Of a stretch of 49,704 nucleotides of DNA, positions 41,072-47,803 are shown piece after piece; position 1 is the stretch's first letter, and each line of letters starts with the position of its first letter. This stretch comes from Mucilaginibacter sp. (GTDB taxonomy: Bacteria > Bacteroidota > Bacteroidia > Sphingobacteriales > Sphingobacteriaceae): the NCBI GenBank assembly GCA_025929405.1, contig JAICMD010000002.1, positions 1 through 49,704 on the forward strand. The letters run 5' to 3'. The notes under the pieces were generated by a model. It worked only from the letters and a program-made list of their open reading frames with translations, did no database searches and was not told the DNA's origin. A program made the position numbers and the translations under genes.

Positions 41072-41599
41072 TTACAGCAAATAACTATTCTTATTTAACC
41101 ACGAAAATTTAGACGCGGCATCTTCAACCATATTATTATAATTATCCTGATAATCAAACTGCAGGTCCTCATGCAGGTTTTTGATCAGCCCGCGTATTTT
41201 TTCCAACTGACGGGTTAATATCATTCGTAAAGGTTTGTAGGATGAACGCCTGTCGGCATATTGAATATAATTGGTGCAAAAGTTTATCAGTAACTCCGCT
41301 TCAGCACCTTTTGATGCCATAAACTTGGTATACTTGCCTATCAGCCTTAAAATTTTGCGTAACGCCTTAGCTGCGTTGTAACTCTGCACGGGTAATTGAC
41401 TAAACATAAATCCCGCTTCAGCTTTTACCTTTTCAATAAAAGCGGCTTCATCATGGGCCTCAAATAGTAAATAGGCCAGCAGTTCCTTATTTTCTTTTTT
41501 ATGGCGAGCCAAACGCAGGCATAAAGCGGTTATTTGTTCGGCAGGTAAATGCTGTAATTCCTTTTTAATGTCCTGTAAGCCGTGGGTTATAGTGCTCAT
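41072..41599 (-). CDS. hypothetical cytosolic helical protein
   Basis: A 175-residue protein, predicted almost entirely helical. LPAEQITALCLRLARHKKEN and KELLAYLLFEAHDEAAFIEK lie in the first third, and ALRKILRLIGKYTKF and TRQLEKIRGLIKNLHEDLQF later. No catalytic motif or signal peptide is visible. I do not recognise the family with confidence. It lies 44 nt upstream of the sigma gene on the same strand, so co-transcription is possible. It is clearly coding: uninterrupted, neighbour-like codon use, and no competing frame. Confidence 0.75.
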   Translation of the reverse strand: MSTITHGLQDIKKELQHLPAEQITALCLRLARHKKENKELLAYLLFEAHDEAAFIEKVKAEAGFMFSQLPVQSYNAAKALRKILRLIGKYTKFMASKGAEAELLINFCTNYIQYADRRSSYKPLRMILTRQLEKIRGLIKNLHEDLQFDYQDNYNNMVEDAASKFSWLNKNSYLL

Positions 41600-41649
41600 G
41601 CTTTAAAATAGTTTAGCAAAGTACTAAATAGTTGTAGTTTTGTAACCTT

Positions 41650-41733
41650 AATTAGTGATTTAGTGCAGCATCACGAAAAACAGTATCAAATAAATAAATC
41701 ATTGATTAGAAAATAATCACTAATTCACTAATT
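41650..41733. repeat. I-type palindromic repeat
   Basis: AATTAGTGATTTAGTG (41650-41665) and CACTAATTCACTAATT (41718-41733) are inverted copies with one mismatch. The element lies in the divergent 151-nt gap between two hypothetical genes, leaving about 17 nt before the plus-strand ATG. Confidence 0.7.
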
Positions 41734-41750
41734 CGTTAATTAAATAATAT

Positions 41751-42257
41751 ATGTCTACCAAATCAAAAAAGATATTCCTGCTGCTAAGCATCGTTGTTCC
41801 GTTCCTGTTCTATTGTGTTTATTACTATGGTATGATGGTAAAAAACGCACCCTATAAATTTGTTGAGTTTGACTCAATTGTTTTTCAATATGGCGACAGG
41901 GACAGCCTGCTTAACAAATACAATTCAAAAACAGGAGAGTACCAATATCTCAATAAACATGATTCATTGGTAAAAATGACCTTGCATTTAAGCAAGGACG
42001 ACCTGCTTTACCTGCACCGTAAGGCTGCCGACCTGGGTTTCTGGGATTTTCCTTCGTCAGAAACAGGCGATTCTGTAACCACAGCCGGGCCTAAACCGCC
42101 GCGTTATATTATTGAGTTTAACTATAAGCGAAAAAGCAAAAAGGTTATTTATGATGCCAATTTTGATGGTGACCCCAGGCTTAAAGATGCTAACGAACGT
42201 TTGATACGCGAAATAACCGGTGTGTTGAATGACGCGGAAAAGAAACAGAAAAAATAA
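41751..42257 (+). CDS. hypothetical protein with N-terminal membrane anchor
   Basis: A 168-residue protein with a single hydrophobic segment (about 8-28: IFLLLSIVVPFLFYCVYYYG) and then a soluble, presumably periplasmic part containing LHLSKDDLLYLHRKAADLGF and a PRYIIEFNYKRKSKKVIYDA strand pair. This resembles small beta-rich DUF6438-like domains, but I would not assign it. It precedes rplU by 70 nt, with the rplU promoter in between, so it is probably a separate unit. Confidence 0.72.
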   Translation: MSTKSKKIFLLLSIVVPFLFYCVYYYGMMVKNAPYKFVEFDSIVFQYGDRDSLLNKYNSKTGEYQYLNKHDSLVKMTLHLSKDDLLYLHRKAADLGFWDFPSSETGDSVTTAGPKPPRYIIEFNYKRKSKKVIYDANFDGDPRLKDANERLIREITGVLNDAEKKQKK

Positions 42258-42262
42258 ACGCG

Positions 42263-42294
42263 TTTGTTTATTGCAAATGCTTTTTCTATATTTG
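42263..42294 (+). promoter_or_regulatory. promoter of rplU-rpmA
   Basis: TTTG at 42263-42266, a 20-nt spacer, then TATATTTG at 42287-42294, an excellent fit to the Bacteroidota consensus. The predicted transcript starts near 42300, about 28 nt before the rplU ATG. Confidence 0.82.
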
Positions 42295-42327
42295 CACCTC
42301 GAAATTTTAAAAATTAATTAACAAACC

Positions 42328-42636
42328 ATGTACGCAATAGTAAGTATAGCCGGACAGCAATTTAAAGTTGCAAAAGACCAGCAGATCTTTGTACACAGAT
42401 TACAAGGTGATGAAGGCGCTAGTATTGAATTTGACAATGTGTTGTTAGCAGAAAACGAAGGTAAATTCAAATTAGGTACTGATTTGAAAAGCGCTAAGGT
42501 ATCGGCTAAGATCGTGTCTCATTTAAAAGGTGATAAAGTAATTATCTTCAAAAAGAAAAGAAGAAAAGGTTACAAAAAGAAAAACGGCCACCGTCAGCAA
42601 TTTACCAAAATTGAGATAACCGGTATAACATTATAA
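42328..42636 (+). CDS. rplU: 50S ribosomal protein L21
   Basis: A 102-residue protein of normal L21 length. It has MYAIVSIAGQQFKVAKDQQIF at the start (first part of the family signature) and KKKRRKGYKKKNGHRQQFTK near residues 73-92, the typical basic rRNA-binding loop. It binds 23S rRNA in the large subunit. It is followed by rpmA, as in most bacteria, with a 50-nt gap that contains a perfect palindrome. Confidence 0.97.
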   Translation: MYAIVSIAGQQFKVAKDQQIFVHRLQGDEGASIEFDNVLLAENEGKFKLGTDLKSAKVSAKIVSHLKGDKVIIFKKKRRKGYKKKNGHRQQFTKIEITGITL

Positions 42637-42652
42637 TTTAAGTTTAAAATCA

Positions 42653-42670
42653 GATCCTGTTAACAGGATC
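42653..42670 (+). other. perfect palindrome between rplU and rpmA
   Basis: GATCCTGTTAACAGGATC is a self-complementary 18-bp sequence, midway in the 50-nt rplU-rpmA spacer. In RNA it can fold to an 8-bp stem, though with almost no loop. It has no T-run, so it is not a terminator. It could set the relative expression of the two ribosomal genes or be a protein-binding site. Confidence 0.55.
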
Positions 42671-42686
42671 ATAACGATATAAAGAA

Positions 42687-43124
42687 ATGGCACACAAAAA
42701 AGGGGCCGGTAGTTCCAGAAACGGCCGCGAATCGCATAGCAAACGTTTAGGTATCAAAATTTTTGGTGGTCAGCCGGCAATTGCAGGTAACATCATTGTA
42801 CGTCAGCGTGGTACCCAGCACAACCCGGGCCTTAACGTAGGCATCGGTAAAGATCATACTTTATTTGCATTAGCATCAGGCGAAGTAGTTTTCAAAAAGA
42901 AAGCTGATAACCGTTCATATGTATCAGTTATCCCTTTTACAACTGCACCTGTTGTTGAGGATGCTGCTCCAGCACCTAAAGCAAAAGCAGTTGCCAAACC
43001 TGTTGAAGCTGCTCCTATTGCAGAAGCTGCAACCGAAGAAGCTCCAAAAGCAAAAAAAGCAGCGACTCCAAAAAAGAAAGCCGCTGATGCTGAAGAAGCA
43101 ACAGAAGCTCCTGCGGCTGAGTAA
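42687..43124 (+). CDS. rpmA: 50S ribosomal protein L27 with long C-terminal tail
   Basis: A 145-residue protein. Residues 1-86 are a standard L27: [36 protein letters not shown] and [16 protein letters not shown]. From about residue 87 to 145 there is a low-complexity tail of Ala, Lys, Glu and Pro (for example [20 protein letters not shown]). Usual L27 is 85-95 residues. The start matches the mature family start; there is no cleaved N-terminal extension of the Firmicutes kind. The tail is not stopped or frameshifted and ends before a strong terminator. The role of the tail is unknown. Confidence 0.95.
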   Translation: MAHKKGAGSSRNGRESHSKRLGIKIFGGQPAIAGNIIVRQRGTQHNPGLNVGIGKDHTLFALASGEVVFKKKADNRSYVSVIPFTTAPVVEDAAPAPKAKAVAKPVEAAPIAEAATEEAPKAKKAATPKKKAADAEEATEAPAAE

Positions 43125-43142
43125 TCTGAAGGAAATATTAAC

Positions 43143-43174
43143 AAAAAGGCCTTTCGAATTCGAAAGGCCTTTTT
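43143..43174. terminator. strong bidirectional terminator
   Basis: AAAAAGGCCTTTCGAA and its perfect complement TTCGAAAGGCCTTTTT form a 32-nt palindrome with A- and T-flanks on both sides. It lies 18 nt after the rpmA stop and 4 nt before the convergent TonB-domain gene stop. Confidence 0.9.
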
Positions 43175-43178
43175 GGTT

Positions 43179-43616
43179 TTAGTTATACCTGTTTGGTATT
43201 GGCACTAACTTAAAATTGAGCGGAACTGTGTACATAACCCGCACAGGCTGTCCGTTATGCATTCCGGGTTTCCAGTGGCGCAGATGATGTACCACCTTTA
43301 ATATTTCTTTATCCTGTTCTTCAACCAGGCCATTCATTACTTTAACGTCGCTAAGGGTGCCATCTTTTTCAATAACCATACTTACCCACACACGACCTTG
43401 TTTGTTTTGCATACGTGCATAGTACAGGTATTGTATGCCTGCCAATTTCTGATAAAAGCGGTCCATGCCGCCTTTATATTCGGGCATAACTTCTACAGGG
43501 GTAGTATAAAGCTGGTCGTCATTACCAGTAGGATTGGCCATAGCCAGCATGGTGTTTTGAGCAAACACACCCGACGAACAAACCGTAGTAATTAAAATGA
43601 ATAATAGCTTTTTCAT
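43179..43616 (-). CDS. exported TonB C-terminal domain protein
   Basis: A 145-residue protein with a signal peptide ending near GVFAQ (residue 20). It has a TonB_C-like domain: QGRVWVSMVIEKDGTLSDVK, VVHHLRHWKPGMHNGQPV and VMYTVPLNFKL. In Bacteroidota many such proteins lack the membrane-spanning proline-rich arm of true TonB and are periplasmic; their role is unclear. It is convergent with rpmA. A second gene with the same domain lies upstream (43690-44067), so the two are probably tandem paralogues. Confidence 0.82.
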   Translation of the reverse strand: MKKLLFILITTVCSSGVFAQNTMLAMANPTGNDDQLYTTPVEVMPEYKGGMDRFYQKLAGIQYLYYARMQNKQGRVWVSMVIEKDGTLSDVKVMNGLVEEQDKEILKVVHHLRHWKPGMHNGQPVRVMYTVPLNFKLVPIPNRYN

Positions 43617-43689
43617 AAAAAACTAATCTTAAACAAAATTAACAGCAGAAAGGCTTTATAACAGGTTATATAAAGTTAATAATTTAATA

Positions 43690-44067
43690 CTAATTATTAA
43701 TTACTTCAATATAAAAGTCTATAGGTAGGATATGCTTAGATCGTATTGTTTTGCCACTTTTAGTTGCCGGAAGCCAATCCGGTAATTTTTTAATAGTTTC
43801 TAAAGCTACAAGGTCGAAATCAGGTCGTACACCTTTCTCGATTTTGAAATTTGTTAAGCTGCCGTCCTTTTCAATGTAGAAACTTACTTTTATAGGCCCG
43901 GATATATTATCGTTAGTATATGGCCATTTTATTTTAGCTAAAAATTTCTTTAAAGAATCTTCACCACCCGGGAATTTGGCAGGAATGATTTTTTGTACAG
44001 CTAAGGAAGGAACTATTTTATTTTTTTTTAAATGGATATTGCCTGCTCTTGATGCTGCCGAAAGCAA
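43690..44067 (-). CDS. TonB C-terminal domain protein lacking a normal start (possible pseudogene)
   Basis: The frame encodes a TonB_C-like domain: VQKIIPAKFPGGEDSLKKFL, GPIKVSFYIEKDGSLTNFKI and LPDWLPATKSGKTIRSKHIL. No ATG begins it. Only TTG at 44067 is available, and the frame is open back to the stop of the polyprenyl synthase gene (44106-44104). An ATG at 44099 opens another frame, MQKPALLITLL, that looks like a signal peptide but stops soon after. A single frameshift near 44060-44070 would join signal and domain. A 9-A run lies just downstream. It is either a recently broken gene or one using an unusual start. Confidence 0.55.
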   Translation of the reverse strand: MLSAASRAGNIHLKKNKIVPSLAVQKIIPAKFPGGEDSLKKFLAKIKWPYTNDNISGPIKVSFYIEKDGSLTNFKIEKGVRPDFDLVALETIKKLPDWLPATKSGKTIRSKHILPIDFYIEVINN

Positions 44068-44103
44068 AGTAATGTTATTAACAGAGCTGGCTTTTGCATG
44101 ATA

Positions 44104-45078
44104 TCAATTCTCCCGTACCATTAACCCGTCTGCAAAATCGCGCAGGTACTGTTTATGTTCTTCGGGCAGGTTAATGGCATCTAAGGCCTCAAATGCTTTA
44201 TCAGCATATACCTGCATCTGATCATCTGCATATTGCTTTACGCCCAGGCTGTTATAAATGGCGGTTACGGCCTGTACCTTGTCTTCGTTAATAAAATCTT
44301 TATTAGCTAATATATGTTGCAGTTCGGTAGCCGTTTCGCCCCCGGCAAGTTCTAACGCTTTTATAAGCAGGTATGTTTTTTTGTTGGATATGATATCGCC
44401 GCCAACCTGTTTGCCAAATTTTTCAGGGTCGCCGTAAACATCCAATATATCATCCTGTAATTGGAAGGCTATACCTAAATATTCGCCAAAATTACTTAAC
44501 AGGTTGGCATCTTTTATGTCGGCACCGCCTATAAGCGCGCCTATTTTTAATGCACCGCCTAATACAACTGCCGTTTTCAGGCGTATCATCTCAATATATT
44601 CCTTTATAATTACATCACTGCGACGCTCAAAATCCATATCAATTTGCTGCCCCTCGCACACGCCCACCGCGGTGTTATTAAAAATATCCAGTATTTGCCT
44701 TAACAGATGATCGGGCACTTTCATCATCAGCTTGTAACCCTCAATCAGCATCACATCGCCTGATAATATGCCCACATTCTGGTTCCACTTTTCATGCACG
44801 GTAGCCCGGCCACGACGCAGCGGCGCGTTATCCATAATATCGTCATGCATCAGCGTAAAATTGTGAAACACCTCGATAGCCAGGGCAGGAGATAAAGCAT
44901 CATCAATATTACCGCCAAACAAATCGCAGGCCATTAAAAGCAGGGCCGGGCGCATGCGTTTGCCGCCGATGGATAAAATATAACTTATAGGTTCATATAA
45001 TTCTGCAGGGTGTAAAGGAAACGTTAGCTTATCAACCGATTGGCTAATTAATTCCTGCAGATCTTTAAGTTTCTTCAT
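44104..45078 (-). CDS. trans-polyprenyl diphosphate synthase
   Basis: A 324-residue enzyme starting MKKLKDLQEL at 45078. The longer reading from 45126 adds 16 residues that lie over a repeat-like region. It has GGKRMRPALLLMA (38-50), the first Asp-rich motif DDIMD (79-83), RRG at 88-90, and the second motif DDILD (209-213) in FQLQDDILDVYGD. It condenses IPP with allylic diphosphates to make C15-C20 or longer chains. Phe74, five residues before the first motif, hints at a shorter product. The product length is not certain. IPP would come from the pathway containing dxr. Confidence 0.92.
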   Translation of the reverse strand: MKKLKDLQELISQSVDKLTFPLHPAELYEPISYILSIGGKRMRPALLLMACDLFGGNIDDALSPALAIEVFHNFTLMHDDIMDNAPLRRGRATVHEKWNQNVGILSGDVMLIEGYKLMMKVPDHLLRQILDIFNNTAVGVCEGQQIDMDFERRSDVIIKEYIEMIRLKTAVVLGGALKIGALIGGADIKDANLLSNFGEYLGIAFQLQDDILDVYGDPEKFGKQVGGDIISNKKTYLLIKALELAGGETATELQHILANKDFINEDKVQAVTAIYNSLGVKQYADDQMQVYADKAFEALDAINLPEEHKQYLRDFADGLMVREN

Positions 45079-45091
45079 GTTTGTTGTTAGT

Positions 45092-45146
45092 AGTGCTTGA
45101 TTGAGTAAATGTTTATAACTAATCATCGCTCACCAATCACTGTTCA
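45092..45146. repeat. weak palindromic segment upstream of the synthase
   Basis: AGTGCTTGATTGAG on the left and CTCACCAATCACT on the right are imperfect inverted copies. The element lies between the synthase start and the rnr stop. Similarity is modest, so this is a low-confidence member of the same kind of intergenic palindromes. Confidence 0.4.
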
Positions 45147-45149
45147 CTA

Positions 45150-47282
45150 TCATTGCACCAACGAAAAATCGATCTGTTTTTTAGTAAGATCAACGCTTGT
45201 TACCTTGATCTTTACTTCGTCACCCAACTGGTAGCGTTTCTTTTTACGCTGACCGATTATCGCATAGTTTTTCTCGTCTAAAGTATAAAAATCATCGGAT
45301 ATATCACGCAGCCTTATCATACCCTCGCATTTGTTTTCAATGATCTCCACATACATGCCCCATTCGGTAACGCCCGATATTACGCCATCGTACACATTAC
45401 CTACCTGATCTTTCAGATACTCAGCCTGTTTGTATTTTACCGATGCGCGCTCGGCATCAGCGGCACGCTTTTCCATTTGCGAGGCATGCTGGCAAAGTTT
45501 TTCGTAATGCTCGGCATTAACCGACTGGCCGCCATCCAAATAATGCTGCAATAGCCGGTGAACCATCACATCAGGATAACGGCGTATTGGTGAGGTGAAA
45601 TGCGTATAATGATCAAACGCCAAACCGTAATGGCTGCTGCTTTTGGTGGTATAAATGGCTTTAGCCATTGAGCGTATAGCCAGATGGGTAAGCACGTTTT
45701 GCTCTTTTTTGCCTTCCACATCTTCCATCAGGTAGTTTAATGAGCGGGCAATTTCCTTATCAGATTTGGTATTGATTTTATACCCAAACCTTGCTGCAAA
45801 CTGCGCAAAACTAGCTAAAGATTCAGGCTTGGGCGAATCATGCACGCGATAGACAAAGGTGTATTTATGTTTACCCTTACCTTTTTTGCTCACATATTCG
45901 GCAACCTTACGGTTAGCCAGCAGCATAAAATCTTCTATCAGTTTATGTGCGTCCTTGCGTTCCTTAACATACACGCCGATAGGTTTGCCTTTATCGTCCA
46001 GTTTGAATTTAACTTCGGTAGTTTCAAAACTGATGGCGCCGTTTTTAAACTTACGGTCGCGTAATTTGTAGGCTAAAGCATTAAGTTTTAATATTTCGTC
46101 GGTAAAATCACCTTGCTGGGTTTCAATAACTTCCTGTACTTCTTCATAAGTAAAACGCCTGTCGGAATGTATTACCGTACGGCCAAACCATTCAGTTATA
46201 ACATTGGCGTTGTCATCCAGTTCAAAAACCGCGCTAAAGCATAATTTATCTTCTTTAGGGCGAAGCGAGCATAAACCATTTGACAGCCGCTCAGGAAGCA
46301 TAGGGATAACCCTGTCAACCAAATAAACGGAAGTGCCACGTTCAAATGCTTCCTTATCCAACGGCGAATCGGGTTGTATATAGTGCGAAACATCTGCGAT
46401 GTGTACGCCAACTTCATAATTACCATTATCCAGTACTTTGTAGGATAATGCATCATCAAAATCCTTGGCATCAAATGGATCGATGGTAAAGGTGGTAACG
46501 TCCCTGAAATCGCGCCGTTTGGCTATTTCCTGTGGGGTAATATCTGCGGGTATTTCTTCAGCCTCTTTTTCAACTTCGGCAGGGAAGGCGAGCGGAAAGC
46601 CATATTCAGCTAATATGGCGTTCATCTCGGTATCGTTATCGCCCTGCGCACCTAAAATATGCTTGATACGGCCAACGGGGTTTTTAGCACCCGCTGGCCA
46701 GTCAGTAATTTCGGCAACAGCTTTGATGCCATTTTTTGCACCGTTTAGCTCATTAAGCGGAATAAAAATATCATGCATCATTTTCCGGTCGTCCGGAAGC
46801 AGAAACGCAAAATGTTCAGACAGTTTTACAACGCCTGTAAACTCCATTTTGGCACGCTGCAATATCTCAATTACCTCGCCTTCCTTATTGCGGCCACGAC
46901 TTTTGGCATATACATAAACCTTTACACGGTCGCCGTTTAAGGCATTGCGTAACTTACGCGGGGCAACAAATATGTCGCTTTCGTCCTCATCATCAGTAAT
47001 AATAAATGCGGAACCATCATTGGTCAAATCAACTTTTCCTTCAACAAAAGTTTTAAGTTCAATCAACTGAAATTTACCCGGCGATACCTGTTTTAAAACC
47101 TGTTTAAAAGCTTCTTCTTCCAGAATATCCAGGATGGTATGTTTGGCTTCAGGGTCGCGAATATTCAGTTTAGCCGAAACCTGTTTGTAATTAAGTGGAG
47201 TATTTCCGTTTTGTTCAAATACATCAAGCACCAGTTGAGTTAGTACCTGGTTTATAGTTGAACTGTGTTTCTTTTTTGACAT
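45150..47282 (-). CDS. rnr: ribonuclease R
   Basis: A 710-residue exoribonuclease. It has an N-terminal helix-turn-helix-like region, two cold-shock domains (about 70-220), and the RNB catalytic domain with TIDPFDAKDFDDALSY (Asp-rich active site near residue 270). VYRVHDSPKPESL and HYTHFTSPIRRYPDVMVHR follow, and a C-terminal S1 domain (about 625-708) has GVISGVTEWGMYVEI. It degrades structured RNA 3' to 5'. The call is firm. It lies between the polyprenyl synthase and a D-family repeat. Confidence 0.96.
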   Translation of the reverse strand: MSKKKHSSTINQVLTQLVLDVFEQNGNTPLNYKQVSAKLNIRDPEAKHTILDILEEEAFKQVLKQVSPGKFQLIELKTFVEGKVDLTNDGSAFIITDDEDESDIFVAPRKLRNALNGDRVKVYVYAKSRGRNKEGEVIEILQRAKMEFTGVVKLSEHFAFLLPDDRKMMHDIFIPLNELNGAKNGIKAVAEITDWPAGAKNPVGRIKHILGAQGDNDTEMNAILAEYGFPLAFPAEVEKEAEEIPADITPQEIAKRRDFRDVTTFTIDPFDAKDFDDALSYKVLDNGNYEVGVHIADVSHYIQPDSPLDKEAFERGTSVYLVDRVIPMLPERLSNGLCSLRPKEDKLCFSAVFELDDNANVITEWFGRTVIHSDRRFTYEEVQEVIETQQGDFTDEILKLNALAYKLRDRKFKNGAISFETTEVKFKLDDKGKPIGVYVKERKDAHKLIEDFMLLANRKVAEYVSKKGKGKHKYTFVYRVHDSPKPESLASFAQFAARFGYKINTKSDKEIARSLNYLMEDVEGKKEQNVLTHLAIRSMAKAIYTTKSSSHYGLAFDHYTHFTSPIRRYPDVMVHRLLQHYLDGGQSVNAEHYEKLCQHASQMEKRAADAERASVKYKQAEYLKDQVGNVYDGVISGVTEWGMYVEIIENKCEGMIRLRDISDDFYTLDEKNYAIIGQRKKKRYQLGDEVKIKVTSVDLTKKQIDFSLVQ

Positions 47283-47296
47283 GTAGTAGATGTTAA

Positions 47297-47326
47297 TTCG
47301 GAATTCGGAATGCCGATTTCGGAATG
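47297..47326. repeat. D-family left arm flanking the four-helix-bundle gene
   Basis: TTCGGAATTCGGAATGCC and GATTTCGGAATG are inverted relative to the arm at 47731-47803. They begin 14 nt after the rnr start codon and end just before the four-helix-bundle stop. Confidence 0.75.
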
Positions 47327-47332
47327 ATAAAT

Positions 47333-47698
47333 TTATTTTTTGATGTGGTTTTCCTTAGCGGTTTTTCCAGAACTTGTAAATATTGCTGTTAGCTCATTAG
47401 CTTCTTTATGCAAAGCTTTAATAAAATCATTATTTAAAGTTTCTGATTCCATTAACAATTCTAACCATAAAGTAGTTTCATCAGCTTCTTCTTCCACAAT
47501 TGTAATTTTTGAAATAAAATCTGCTTTTGAGCGTGCTTTACATGCAGACCTATAATTTGCAGCTACCGATGTGCCCGATCTTATAATTTGATTTCCAAGC
47601 ACTCGGCCAGTACGATCATCAGGTAGCATTTTAACCAACTTTATAATGTTAAGGGCAAAGATTTTGGTTCGGGATTTCAAATCATTTATTGCTTGCAT
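47333..47698 (-). CDS. four-helix bundle protein (23S rRNA intervening-sequence type)
   Basis: A 121-residue, mostly helical protein. It has LKSRTKIFALNIIKLVKMLP, then RTGRVLGNQIIRSGTSVAANYR, the family signature, and FISKITIVEEEADETTLWLEL with ELLMESE after it. This is the S23/four-helix-bundle family first seen inside rRNA intervening sequences; relatives serve as accessory proteins of diversity-generating retroelements. No reverse transcriptase or rRNA is nearby. The gene is enclosed by inverted D-family arms 47297-47326 and 47731-47803, suggesting it travels or is maintained with that repeat. Confidence 0.88.
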   Translation of the reverse strand: MQAINDLKSRTKIFALNIIKLVKMLPDDRTGRVLGNQIIRSGTSVAANYRSACKARSKADFISKITIVEEEADETTLWLELLMESETLNNDFIKALHKEANELTAIFTSSGKTAKENHIKK

Positions 47699-47730
47699 AA
47701 TAATCGTTTAAATTATACAAATTATCATAA

Positions 47731-47803
47731 ATTTCCGCATTTGACATTCCGCACTTCGCATTTAGAAAAACTTCCGCGTTCGCCATTCCGAATTCCGCAA
47801 TTC
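47731..47803. repeat. D-family right arm flanking the four-helix-bundle gene
   Basis: Repeated TTCCGCATTTGACATTCCGC and ATTCCGAATTCCGCAATTC segments are inverted relative to 47297-47326 and similar to 23649-23757. The arm ends within the last codons of the downstream ABC ATPase gene region. Confidence 0.75.

Noticed and set aside
42854-43182. Alternative frames on both strands over the rpmA tail
   Set aside because: The Ala- and Leu-rich translations are by-products of the GCA/AAA/GAA repeats encoding the L27 tail. The frame continuous with the L27 core is the real one.
47333-47698. Diversity-generating retroelement accessory protein with its retroelement
   Set aside because: No reverse transcriptase, template repeat or variable repeat is nearby, so only the four-helix-bundle family membership is claimed.
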